From positions 62,001 to 126,000 of the forward strand of contig JAYNQW010000006.1 in assembly GCA_038114465.1 (NCBI GenBank): a stretch of 64,000 nucleotides of DNA, in the 5' to 3' direction. The translations under genes and the position numbers were made by a program. Below are positions 24,497 to 33,420 of this stretch, piece by piece. Position 1 is the first letter of the stretch, and the number at the start of each line of letters is the position of its first letter. Below the pieces are notes generated by a model that did no database searches, was not told the origin of the DNA, and saw only the letters and a list, made by a program, of their open reading frames with translations. Origin of the DNA: CALINB01 sp938045325 (lineage in GTDB: Bacteria; Pseudomonadota; Alphaproteobacteria; Rhodospirillales; CALINB01).

Positions 24497-25891
24497 ATGA
24501 ACGGCATTGGTTTTCGGCAAATGACGCGTTTTCGAATTTCGTTTTTATTAGTTTTATTTTTGGCTGCTGGATTTTCGGCGACAAGTTTTGCCGGCGTTTT
24601 TAATCCGCAAACATTCACGTTGAAAAACGGCATGCAGGTCGTCGTGGTGCCGAACCACCGTGCGCCGGTGGTGTCGCATATGATTTGGTATAAAGTTGGT
24701 TCTGCCGATGAATGGCCGGGAAAATCAGGTGTCGCTCATTTTTTTGAGCACCTCATGTTCAAGGGAACAAAAAAATTCCCGGGTGCGACGTTTTCCCAAC
24801 AAGTCGCCCGCAATGGCGGACGGGAAAATGCTTTTACGTCTTATGACTACACGGCTTATTTTCAAAGTATCGCCGTTGACCGGTTGCCGATGGTCATGGA
24901 AATGGAGGCGGACCGGATGCGTGGCCTTACCTTAAGCGATGCAGATATTGAACCGGAACGGCTTGTTGTGCTGGAAGAACGGCGTGAGCGGACGGATAAC
25001 AACCCGGCCGCCTTGTTGAGTGAGCATGTCAATGCGGCGTTGTATTTAAACCATCCCTACCGCCGCCCGATTATCGGTTGGCCGCAGGAAATAAAAGCGT
25101 TGAGCCGAGACGATTTGCTCAAGTTTTACCGGCACTGGTATACGCCCAATAATGCTGTGTTGATTGTTGCCGGCGATATCACTGCCGAAAAATTACGGCC
25201 CTTAGCCGAAAAATATTATGGTGTGATTCCGCGCGGTCCGGATATTCAGCGTGCGCGTCCGCAGGAGCCGCATCACGTCGCGCCCCGGGAAGTGACGTTA
25301 CGGGATAAGCGCGTCCGCCAGCCGTCCTGGAGCCGGGTATTTTTGGCGCCGAGTTATTCGGCCGGCGACAGCAAGCATGCTTATGCTTTACAGGTGCTCG
25401 CCGAAGTTTTGGGCGGCGGGGCAACGAGTCCGCTTTACCGCTCGGTCGTTGTCGACAAGAAGCTCGCCGTTGCCGCCGGGGCCGGTTATGACCCGGATAA
25501 TCTCGGGCCGTCCGAATTTCGATTTTACGCTTCTCCGCGCTCCGGCATCACCATGGAAACGTTGGCAAAGGCCATGGAAGCCGAAATTAAACGGATCATC
25601 GAAAACGGCGTGACGACAGAAGCGGTGGAACGCGCGAAAAAGAGAATGCAGGATACCGCGATTTATGCCCGCGATTCGCTGCGCACGGGTGCCTATGTCA
25701 TCGGCGGTGCCTTAACAACAGGCCGCACAATCGAAGACGTCGAATCATGGCCCGAACGGATTGCCGCCGTCACCCATGAGCAGGTCCAACAGGCTGCAAA
25801 AGCCGTCTTAAAACATCATCAGTCCGTTACGGCATTTTTGCTACCGTTGCGTAAGGCAAAACCGAAAATCAAACCGAAAGCCAAGCCATGA
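24497..25891 (+). CDS. M16 (pitrilysin) family zinc peptidase, catalytic subunit
   Basis: 464 residues with a signal peptide (about 1-32; translation could also start at Met9). The inverted zinc motif HFFEH is at 81-85 and the third ligand is Glu160/161 in VVLEERRER. The enzyme should be periplasmic and degrade or process peptides. It ends in a Lys/Pro-rich tail (KAKPKIKPKAKP). The next gene is a non-catalytic M16 relative with a 4-base overlap, so the two presumably form the usual clam-shell heterodimer. Confidence 0.92.
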   Translation: MNGIGFRQMTRFRISFLLVLFLAAGFSATSFAGVFNPQTFTLKNGMQVVVVPNHRAPVVSHMIWYKVGSADEWPGKSGVAHFFEHLMFKGTKKFPGATFSQQVARNGGRENAFTSYDYTAYFQSIAVDRLPMVMEMEADRMRGLTLSDADIEPERLVVLEERRERTDNNPAALLSEHVNAALYLNHPYRRPIIGWPQEIKALSRDDLLKFYRHWYTPNNAVLIVAGDITAEKLRPLAEKYYGVIPRGPDIQRARPQEPHHVAPREVTLRDKRVRQPSWSRVFLAPSYSAGDSKHAYALQVLAEVLGGGATSPLYRSVVVDKKLAVAAGAGYDPDNLGPSEFRFYASPRSGITMETLAKAMEAEIKRIIENGVTTEAVERAKKRMQDTAIYARDSLRTGAYVIGGALTTGRTIEDVESWPERIAAVTHEQVQQAAKAVLKHHQSVTAFLLPLRKAKPKIKPKAKP

Positions 25892-27225
25892 AACATTTAA
25901 AATGGAAAATGATTTGGCTTGTCCTGCCATTGGCATTGATCGCTTCGCTGTTTGCAAGTCAGGTGCAGGCCAAAAAAGTACAGCGGGTCATCAGCCCGCA
26001 GGGTATCGAGGCTTGGCTGGTTGAAGACCACTCCAATCCGATTTTGTCAGTACGGTTTGCATTTCGTGGCGGTGCCGCGCTCGACCCGGCGGGCAAGGAA
26101 GGGTTGGCTAATATGGTTTCCGGCTTGCTGGACGAAGGGGCGGGCGATCTCGATAGCCAAGCTTTTCAGCGAAAGTTGGAAGATCTTTCCGTCCGGTTGC
26201 GTTTCAGCGCGGGGCGGGATTCTTTTTCCGGCCGTCTCAAAACCCTGAGCAAGCGCCGCGATAAAGCGTTTGATTTGTTGCGCGTAGCGTTGACGTCGCC
26301 GCGATTTGACGATGAACCGGTTGAACGGATCCGCAGTCAAATTATCGCCGGTTTGAAACAAGAGCTGGAGGATCCCGATACGATTGCAAGCCGGGCTTTA
26401 ATGCGCCGGTTATTTCCAAGCCATCCGTATGGGCGGGTCGTTCGTGGTTCGATCAAAAGTGTTCAATCCTTGACCCAAAATGATTTACGGGCCTTTGTGA
26501 AACAGCGGTTGGCTCGCTCAAACCTGATCATCGGTGTCGTTGGTGACATCCGTGCCGATGAACTCGGCAAATTAATTGATAAGGCCTTTGCCGGCCTTCC
26601 CAAGGCAGCATCAACTGCCGCCGTCAAAGATGTTGTTCCCTTCACAGATGGCAAGGTGACGGTTATCAAAAAACAATTTCCGCAAAGCTCTATCGCTTTT
26701 GCACAACGCGGCTTAATGAGAAACGACCCCGATTTTTATACATTATACGTGTTGAATTATATTTTAGGCCGTGGCGGGTTTACCTCGCGCCTGTATCTCG
26801 AAGTGCGCGAGAAACGCGGTCTTGCGTATAGCGTCTCGACCGGATTATATCCGTTGGATCATACGGCGTTGATTTGGGGGTCTTCGGGCACGGCGAATAA
26901 AAGGGCGGCGGAAACATTAAAAGTCGTTCGTGCCGAGTGGGCCCGGCTGGCGCAAAAAGGGGTTACGCCGAAAGAGCTTCAAGATGCAAAAACCTATCTG
27001 ACGGGTTCGTTCCCGTTGCGCTTCACGTCGTCCGGGCGAATCGCATCCATTCTGCTCAGCATGCAATTCAATAATCTCGGCCTTGATTATCTGGACAAGC
27101 GGAACGGATTGATCGAGAAGGTTACGCTTAAAGAAGTTAACGCGCTGGCGCGCCGGCTGCTGGATCCCAAGAAATTAAGCATTGTCGTCGTCGGTGATCC
27201 CAAGGGCGTCAAAAACGGGCTTTAG
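25888..27225 (+). CDS. M16 family peptidase-like protein, non-catalytic partner
   Basis: 445 residues with a signal peptide (about 1-28). The position of HxxEH is occupied by GLANMVSGLLDEG, so the zinc site is lost. The substrate-holding Arg/Tyr pair of the C-terminal half is kept (LEVREKRGLAYSVSTG, about 306-321). By analogy with mitochondrial processing peptidase and bacterial two-gene M16 systems, this subunit grips the peptide while the upstream gene product cleaves. ATGA overlap with the upstream gene supports equal production. Confidence 0.9.
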   Translation: MKHLKWKMIWLVLPLALIASLFASQVQAKKVQRVISPQGIEAWLVEDHSNPILSVRFAFRGGAALDPAGKEGLANMVSGLLDEGAGDLDSQAFQRKLEDLSVRLRFSAGRDSFSGRLKTLSKRRDKAFDLLRVALTSPRFDDEPVERIRSQIIAGLKQELEDPDTIASRALMRRLFPSHPYGRVVRGSIKSVQSLTQNDLRAFVKQRLARSNLIIGVVGDIRADELGKLIDKAFAGLPKAASTAAVKDVVPFTDGKVTVIKKQFPQSSIAFAQRGLMRNDPDFYTLYVLNYILGRGGFTSRLYLEVREKRGLAYSVSTGLYPLDHTALIWGSSGTANKRAAETLKVVRAEWARLAQKGVTPKELQDAKTYLTGSFPLRFTSSGRIASILLSMQFNNLGLDYLDKRNGLIEKVTLKEVNALARRLLDPKKLSIVVVGDPKGVKNGL

Positions 27226-27314
27226 CATTTTAAATTGCCTGTCTCGCAGACTGGCTGCACTGTTCCGAGTCTGATAGTCTCTCCCGAACGCAAAAACGCA
27301 TAAAGAGACGATTG

Positions 27315-28955
27315 GTGGCATTCGTGCAAAACTCGCCCATCTGGCAAGCCCTTCAAGAACACGCCGATACAATCAGCAAAATTCACCTGCGCGACATGTT
27401 TCAGGCCGACGCCAACCGTTTTGAACGGTTTCATCATGTTTTTGGCGATATGGTTGTCGATTTTTCCAAGAACCGCATGACGGATGAAACGTTGGCATTA
27501 TTGACCGATCTGGCGCGTGATACGGGTCTGGAAGACATGCGCGTGGCGATGTTCGCCGGTGAGAAAATCAATACCACAGAAAACCGTGCGGTACTGCATG
27601 TGGCCTTGCGCAATCGCGCGAATAAATCCATCACGGTCGATGGCGAAGATGTCATGCCGGCGGTTAATGCGGTACTGGCAAAAATGAGAACGTATGCCGA
27701 AGCGGTCCGGTCCGGACGTCAAACCGGATTGAAGGGAGACCGCTTTACCGATGTGGTGAACATCGGCATTGGCGGGTCCGACCTCGGCCCCGTTATGGTG
27801 TGCGAAGCGTTAACGCCGTACCGGCGTGACGACTTAAACGTTCATTTCGTTTCCAATGTGGACGCGAGCCAGATTACCGAAACGCTGAAAGACCTTAATC
27901 CGGCGGCAACACTTTTTATCGTTGCCTCAAAAACATTTACGACCCAGGAAACTTTAACAAACGCGCAAACGGCTCGGGCCTGGCTCATCGAATCGCTTGG
28001 TGAAGGCGCGGTCGGCAAACATTTTGCCGCTATTTCGACCAATGCCGAAGCCGTAAGCGCTTTCGGCATCGATACCGAAAACATGTTTGAGTTTTGGGAC
28101 TGGGTCGGCGGACGTTTTTCGTTGTGGTCGGCGATCGGTCTCCCCATCGCGCTTGCTATCGGTATGGATCGGTTCGAAGAGATGCTCGAAGGTGCGCACG
28201 CGATGGACGAGCATTTTGAAAATACACCGCTTGAAAAAAACATCCCCGTTATTTTGGCCCTTATCGGTATTTGGAATGCTAATTATCTAGATGCCGCGGC
28301 CCATGCGGTATTGCCTTACGATCAATATCTGCACCGGTTCCCGGCGTACCTTCAGCAAGCGGAAATGGAAAGCAACGGAAAATCGGTGAGCCGCGAGGGT
28401 GCCGTGTTGGGCCTGAAAACCTCGCCCGTGGTGTTTGGCGAATCCGGCACCAACGGCCAGCACGCCTTTTATCAGTTGCTGCATCAGGGCTCGCGTTTGG
28501 TCAGTGCGGATTTTATCGCGCCAGCCCTCAGCCATAACCCGATGGGTGATCATCATTCGATCTTGTTGTCGAACTTCCTGGCCCAGCCCGAAGCCTTGAT
28601 GAAAGGGCGAACGGATGAAGAGGCGCGCGAAGCGTTGCGGGATGCCGGGCTATCAGGCGATTCGCTTGAAACGCTGCTGCCCCATACGGTGTTTGCGGGT
28701 AACCGGCCGACCACGTCGATCCTGGTAAAACGCATCGATCCGCGCACTTTAGGGATGTTGATCGCCCTTTACGAGCATAAGGTTTTCACTCAAGGGGTCA
28801 TCTGGGGTATCAATTCATTTGATCAGTGGGGGGTCGAGCTCGGCAAGAAACTCGCACAAAACATATTGCCCGAACTTAAAGACGATGCCGGATCCGGCGA
28901 GCACGACGCCTCGACTGCGGGGCTGATCAAGCACATCAAACGGCTACAACAATAA
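27315..28955 (+). CDS. pgi: glucose-6-phosphate isomerase
   Basis: 546 residues from GTG 27315 (a TTG directly before it, 27312, is the alternative; AAAGAGA at 27302-27308 suits GTG better). Signature stretches: NIGIGGSDLGPVMV near 151-164, FWDWVGGRFSLWSAIGLP near 255-272 with the usual VGGR, and the C-terminal QWGVELGKKLA. It interconverts glucose 6-phosphate and fructose 6-phosphate. It is 86 bases behind the M16 pair and 3 bases before mutL. Confidence 0.96.
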   Translation: MAFVQNSPIWQALQEHADTISKIHLRDMFQADANRFERFHHVFGDMVVDFSKNRMTDETLALLTDLARDTGLEDMRVAMFAGEKINTTENRAVLHVALRNRANKSITVDGEDVMPAVNAVLAKMRTYAEAVRSGRQTGLKGDRFTDVVNIGIGGSDLGPVMVCEALTPYRRDDLNVHFVSNVDASQITETLKDLNPAATLFIVASKTFTTQETLTNAQTARAWLIESLGEGAVGKHFAAISTNAEAVSAFGIDTENMFEFWDWVGGRFSLWSAIGLPIALAIGMDRFEEMLEGAHAMDEHFENTPLEKNIPVILALIGIWNANYLDAAAHAVLPYDQYLHRFPAYLQQAEMESNGKSVSREGAVLGLKTSPVVFGESGTNGQHAFYQLLHQGSRLVSADFIAPALSHNPMGDHHSILLSNFLAQPEALMKGRTDEEAREALRDAGLSGDSLETLLPHTVFAGNRPTTSILVKRIDPRTLGMLIALYEHKVFTQGVIWGINSFDQWGVELGKKLAQNILPELKDDAGSGEHDASTAGLIKHIKRLQQ

Positions 28956-28958
28956 ACC

Positions 28959-30779
28959 ATGTACATTCGTCATCTGCCCGACAATATCGTTAATCAAATC
29001 GCTGCCGGCGAGGTGGTCGAGCGTCCGGCATCCGCCGTCAAGGAATTGGTCGAAAACAGTATCGATGCGGGAGCGACGCGCATCGATGTCGTGGTGCGCG
29101 ACGGTGGGCAATCGGAAATGACCGTGATCGATGACGGCTGCGGCATGACGCCGGACGAACTGCAACTCGCTGTCGAGCGTCATGCGACATCGAAGCTACC
29201 CGACGATGATCTCACGCATATCGGCACGCTCGGGTTTCGTGGCGAGGCGTTACCTTCGATCGGCTCCGTGAGTCGCCTAGCTCTGACAAGCCGTCCGAAG
29301 GATGCCAAGGAAGCCTGGAAAATTACGGTTGAAGGCGGCAACACGGGTGATGTGCAGCCGGCATCCCACCCGCCCGGCACGCGCATCGAGGTCCGCGATC
29401 TTTTTTTTGCCACCCCGGCGCGTTTAAAGTTTCTCAAAACCCCGCGCACCGAGTTAAGCCACATCACCGAAACCCTGGAACGCTTGGCTATGGCTCATCC
29501 GGGTATCGGGTTTTCCTTGTCTGACGGCACGCGCAGTATCCTTAAGCTTTCGCCGGCGCAAGGCGATCTGTTTTCCGCCCGGCTCGACCGGTTAAGCGCT
29601 GTCATGGGCCGCGAGTTCGCCGACAACGCCATGAAAATCGATGCCGAACGTCAGAATTTAAAATTGACAGGCTATGCCGGACTGCCGACGTTCAATCGCG
29701 GCAATGCCGCCAAGCAATTCCTGTTTGTGAACGGCCGCCCGGTCCGCGATAAGCTTTTGTTTGGTGCCGTGCGCGGCGCGTACCGGGATTTTCTCGCTTC
29801 CGACCGCTATCCCTTGCTGGCACTCTTCCTCGAAATTCCATCTGATCAAGTCGATGTCAATGTGCATCCGGCAAAGACCGAAGTGCGGTTTCGTGATGCC
29901 GGCTTGGTGCGCGGGCTGATCGTTGGTGCTTTAAAGCATGCGCTGGCCGAAGCCGGGCACCGGGCCTCGAGCACGGTTGCGCAAGCCGCCCTAGGCGCGG
30001 TCCGCCCCGGTACCGGCGGACTGGGTAGTGGCGCGGCCCCGGTTTATGCGCACCATTCGTCACACGCTTCAACCGGCGGGCTCGCCGAACAAGTCAGTGC
30101 TTTTCACGCTCCGCTGACGAATTTGGACGCGCCGCTCGATGCGCGGCCTGCGGAATCCGCTGGGGAGGCCTTACAAAACGATGCCGCAACATTGGCGGCC
30201 TACCCTTTAGGCGTGGCGCGGGCACAAGTGCATGAAACCTACATCGTGTCGCAAACCGCCGATGGTATTGTGATCGTCGATCAGCATGCCGCCCACGAAC
30301 GGCTTGTGCACGAACGCATCACAAGCGCCATGCAGGACAAAGGTGTTTCCCGGCAGATCTTGCTGATCCCGGAAGTGGTCGAGTTGGGCGAAAGCGAAGC
30401 CGTGGTCTTAACCGCACGGCAAAATGAGCTTGCCGAATTGGGCTTGGTCATCGATTCCTTCGGTGAAAGTACCGTCGTTGTGCGCGAAGTGCCCGCATTG
30501 CTCGGCGAGGTGAACGTACAGGGCCTGGTGCGCGATTTAGCAGCGGACCTTGATGAGTTGGAAGAGGCCATCGCTTTGAAAGACCGCCTTGGCGATGTTT
30601 GCGCGACCATGGCCTGTCACGGCAGTGTACGGGCCGGCCGAAAATTAAATGCTTCGGAGATGAATGCACTGTTGCGTGAGATGGAAGCAACGCCCCATGC
30701 CGGTCAATGCTCGCATGGCCGCCCGACCTATATCGAATTAAAGCTAGCGGACATCGAAAAATTGTTCGGCCGGCGTTAA
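28959..30779 (+). CDS. mutL: DNA mismatch repair protein MutL with endonuclease motif
   Basis: 606 residues. The N-terminal GHKL ATPase is clear: NQIAAGEVVERPASAVKEL, VENSIDAGA, DDGCGM, TLGFRGEALPSI. The C-terminal dimerisation domain carries DQHAAHERLVHE at about 441-452, which fits the metal-binding endonuclease pattern DQHA(X)2E(X)4E, together with ACHGSVRAG and CSHGRPTYIEL near the end. This MutL should therefore nick DNA itself, as expected where MutH is absent. A poorly conserved linker of about 100 residues (about 330-430) is rich in Ala and Gly. Confidence 0.96.
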   Translation: MYIRHLPDNIVNQIAAGEVVERPASAVKELVENSIDAGATRIDVVVRDGGQSEMTVIDDGCGMTPDELQLAVERHATSKLPDDDLTHIGTLGFRGEALPSIGSVSRLALTSRPKDAKEAWKITVEGGNTGDVQPASHPPGTRIEVRDLFFATPARLKFLKTPRTELSHITETLERLAMAHPGIGFSLSDGTRSILKLSPAQGDLFSARLDRLSAVMGREFADNAMKIDAERQNLKLTGYAGLPTFNRGNAAKQFLFVNGRPVRDKLLFGAVRGAYRDFLASDRYPLLALFLEIPSDQVDVNVHPAKTEVRFRDAGLVRGLIVGALKHALAEAGHRASSTVAQAALGAVRPGTGGLGSGAAPVYAHHSSHASTGGLAEQVSAFHAPLTNLDAPLDARPAESAGEALQNDAATLAAYPLGVARAQVHETYIVSQTADGIVIVDQHAAHERLVHERITSAMQDKGVSRQILLIPEVVELGESEAVVLTARQNELAELGLVIDSFGESTVVVREVPALLGEVNVQGLVRDLAADLDELEEAIALKDRLGDVCATMACHGSVRAGRKLNASEMNALLREMEATPHAGQCSHGRPTYIELKLADIEKLFGRR

Positions 30780-30786
30780 GTCGCCG

Positions 30787-31608
30787 ATGCTGTATGAAGC
30801 CATTCAGTTTTTAACGACTCCGTGTTCCTCTGCCGCTCGTAAACTCGGTTACCTCAGTCAAGCGATTGCGCTTGAGGCGCGTTATAAACGTTGCCGGTTC
30901 GGCTGGAGTCTGCATCTCAAAAACTCGCAAGAACTCATCCGGGAAGCCATCGCGCAATGCCCGGGGCAGCGCAAGGCCGTCGTGCTCGGCTCGGGATTGT
31001 TGCTGGATATACCGATTGAGGATTTAAGTGCTGACTTTGAGCAAGTCGATTTGATCGATATCGTCCACCTTCGCGCGGCCCGGCGCCGGGTTCAGAAATT
31101 TCACAATGTGCATTTAATCGAAACCGACATCACCGGTGTCGTGCAAGAGCTAGCCCGGTTAAAAGGAACCATGACGGGCTATACTGACGCCGGGCCCCCG
31201 GAAAAATCTTGGCCCCAACCGTATTGCGATGACCAGTTGTTTGAAGGTGCCGATTTGGTCATTTCGGCCAATATTCTATCGCAGCTCCCTTTGCTGCCGG
31301 AAGAGTATTTAACGAGTCTCGGCTGTGAAAATTCGAAGGCAATCGATAAATATGGGCGGTCAATCATCAACCATCATTTAAAATTATTAAAACATCTCGA
31401 TTGCATGGTCTGTTTTATTGCCGATGTCGAGCGGTGTATATTGTCAAAGCCGAAACCGTCTAAAAACGAAAATTTATTATATGGGGTTAAGCCATTGATC
31501 GCGGCGCACAGTTGGATGTGGAATATCGCCCCGGCACCGGAAGTCGATCGCATGACGCATGTCCATCACCGTGTCGTCGGTGGTATTATCCCGCCAGGAA
31601 AAGAGTAG
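30787..31608 (+). CDS. unknown protein with Rossmann-like (methyltransferase-like) core
   Basis: 273 residues that I do not recognise as a named family. AVVLGSGLLLDIP (about 64-76) resembles SAM-binding motif I, followed at the right distance by an acidic strand end (VDLIDIVH), then VHLIETDITG and ADLVISANILSQLPLLP, which matches motif IV spacing. It may be a divergent class I methyltransferase or an inactive relative. It has no membrane segment or signal peptide. The gene starts 7 bases after mutL and is followed 8 bases later by the MFS transporter, so all three appear co-transcribed. Confidence 0.6.
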   Translation: MLYEAIQFLTTPCSSAARKLGYLSQAIALEARYKRCRFGWSLHLKNSQELIREAIAQCPGQRKAVVLGSGLLLDIPIEDLSADFEQVDLIDIVHLRAARRRVQKFHNVHLIETDITGVVQELARLKGTMTGYTDAGPPEKSWPQPYCDDQLFEGADLVISANILSQLPLLPEEYLTSLGCENSKAIDKYGRSIINHHLKLLKHLDCMVCFIADVERCILSKPKPSKNENLLYGVKPLIAAHSWMWNIAPAPEVDRMTHVHHRVVGGIIPPGKE

Positions 31609-31616
31609 GAATCGAT

Positions 31617-32834
31617 TTGGCCGAACCGCAACAAGAACAGGTAGCGACGAAAATACCGGCAGGCGTTTGGGCGATCAGTTCGGTTAGCTTTTTCATGCAG
31701 ATCAGCAATTCGCTGGTCTATTCTATTTTTCCGGTTTATCAGCGCGAAGTGCTCGGGTTTTCGATGTTTACCCTCGGGCTCATTGAGGGAATCGCGCACG
31801 CATCCATGGCGTTTTCGCGCTTCATTTCCGGCGCCTTTAGTGATTGGTTGGGGAAGCGTAAGCCGTTGGCGCTGACCGGTTACGGCCTGACGATGTTTAC
31901 CCGGGCTGCCATTCCTTTGGTGCGAACACCGTTGGAGGTGGTCGGGATCCGGTTTGTCGAGCGTTTGGGGATCGGAATCCGATCAGCCCCGCGCGATGCC
32001 CTCATCGCCGATCACATACCGCGCAATATCGCCGGTGCGAGCTATGGATTACGTCATAGTTTAGATCGCTGCGGTGCGCTCATTGGCCCGTTGCTGACGA
32101 TGCTGTTTATGTTTTTGCTCAGCAATAATTACCGGATTGTTTTCTGGATCGCTGTTATTCCGGCCGTGGTTTCCGTCATCGTGCTGTATATTTTCGTGAA
32201 AGACGTGCCTGTCTCGCCGGCCAAAAGGGCTCAGGTTAAAGTCCGGTGGAAATTATCGGATTTAAGATCGTTTGGCGCGCCGCTCTGGTGGTTCATCGTC
32301 GTGAACCTCGTCATGCATCTATCCTATTTCAGTGAAGCCTTTCTCGTATTGCGGGCTTCGGATGCCGGGTTGTCTTCGGCTTACATCCCATTGGTATTAG
32401 CGATACAGAATTTGGTCATCGCTTCGACGGCGTATCCGATCGGAAAATTCTCAGATAGAATCGGCCGCACTAAAATCGTCGCCCTCGGTTTCTTTTTGAT
32501 GATCATCGCGCACCTATTGTTGTCGGTTGCAACAACGGTCTGGCTGGCTTTGTTCGGCGCCGCCTTGTGGGGGCTGGTTCGTTCCGCGCGCAGCGTGACC
32601 AATGCCATCGTCTCGGATTTAGTGCCGAGTAATCTGCGTGGCTCGGCTTTCGGTGTTATTCAGATGTCGCATGGTTTTGCCGGCCTCACGACAAATATCA
32701 TGGCCGGCTATCTCTGGCATACTTATAGCCCGGAACTGACGTACCAAGTCGCTGCCGGTGTGACAGCGATTTCGCTTGTGCTCTTTTTGATGTGGATGCG
32801 CCGTTATGGGCATGTCCTCAAAAAGAAGCACTAA
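31617..32834 (+). CDS. MFS transporter
   Basis: 405 residues from TTG 31617, which has AGGA (31607-31610) at good spacing; the longer frame from 31512 overlaps the upstream gene and lacks homologue-like sequence. About 11 to 12 hydrophobic helices are seen. The motif-A-like loop is SGAFSDWLGKRKPLALTGYG, and GIGIRSAPRDALIADHIP is a family signature of a subgroup of uncharacterised exporters. The substrate is unknown. Its stop codon shares bases with the stop of the convergent rsmD gene (32831-32834). Confidence 0.85.
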   Translation: MAEPQQEQVATKIPAGVWAISSVSFFMQISNSLVYSIFPVYQREVLGFSMFTLGLIEGIAHASMAFSRFISGAFSDWLGKRKPLALTGYGLTMFTRAAIPLVRTPLEVVGIRFVERLGIGIRSAPRDALIADHIPRNIAGASYGLRHSLDRCGALIGPLLTMLFMFLLSNNYRIVFWIAVIPAVVSVIVLYIFVKDVPVSPAKRAQVKVRWKLSDLRSFGAPLWWFIVVNLVMHLSYFSEAFLVLRASDAGLSSAYIPLVLAIQNLVIASTAYPIGKFSDRIGRTKIVALGFFLMIIAHLLLSVATTVWLALFGAALWGLVRSARSVTNAIVSDLVPSNLRGSAFGVIQMSHGFAGLTTNIMAGYLWHTYSPELTYQVAAGVTAISLVLFLMWMRRYGHVLKKKH

Positions 32835-33406
32835 AGTTTCAAGAATACCACCTGTGCTGCGCCATAATTTCGCCGGTCTAGCTCTTCAAAATCTTTTGGC
32901 GGCGAAAAGGGTTCTTTCGCCGGCACTTCAACAATGCAGAGCGATCCTGCACCGATCCAAGCTTGCGCGCGCAATGATTGAAGTGCATCGGCGGCCAGGT
33001 TGCTTTTATCAAGGCCGCTTTGATAAGGCGGGTCGAGAAAAACCAAATTGCACGGCGCTTGGGCCGCAAGGGGTGGCGGCGGGAGGTTGACGGCATCGAG
33101 CTTCAGTATGGTAACGTTACGGGCTTCACCGACCTGCCCGGCGTTTTCGCGAATGCATTTAATGGCGCGTGGATCGGAATCGATAAAACAGGCGTGCTTT
33201 GCGCCCCGTGATAACGCCTCGAGGCCGAGCGCGCCGGTGCCGGCAAAAATATCAAGCGCCACGGCACCATCGATCGCGAAATCATGGATGCCGTGTTCGA
33301 GCACATTGAAAATCGCCTCGCGCGCACGATCCGAGGTCGGCCGGATATCTTTGCTTGGCAGGGCTTTCAAGGGCCTTCGTTTATGTTTGCCGCCGACGAT
33401 GCGCAT
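32831..33406 (-). CDS. rsmD: 16S rRNA (guanine(966)-N(2))-methyltransferase
   Basis: 191 residues. MRIVGGKHKRRPLKA at the start and IRPTSDRAREAIFNVLEH are RsmD-specific; ALDIFAGTGALGLEALSRGA is the SAM motif and FLDPPYQSG the N6/N2 methylation DPPY motif. It modifies G966 in 30S assembly. Third gene of a minus-strand unit after the amidotransferase-like and pseudouridine synthase genes. The TAG stop shares CTAA with the facing MFS gene's TAA. Confidence 0.94.
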   Translation of the reverse strand: MRIVGGKHKRRPLKALPSKDIRPTSDRAREAIFNVLEHGIHDFAIDGAVALDIFAGTGALGLEALSRGAKHACFIDSDPRAIKCIRENAGQVGEARNVTILKLDAVNLPPPPLAAQAPCNLVFLDPPYQSGLDKSNLAADALQSLRAQAWIGAGSLCIVEVPAKEPFSPPKDFEELDRRNYGAAQVVFLKL

Positions 33407-33420
33407 GATTTTTCCGCGTA

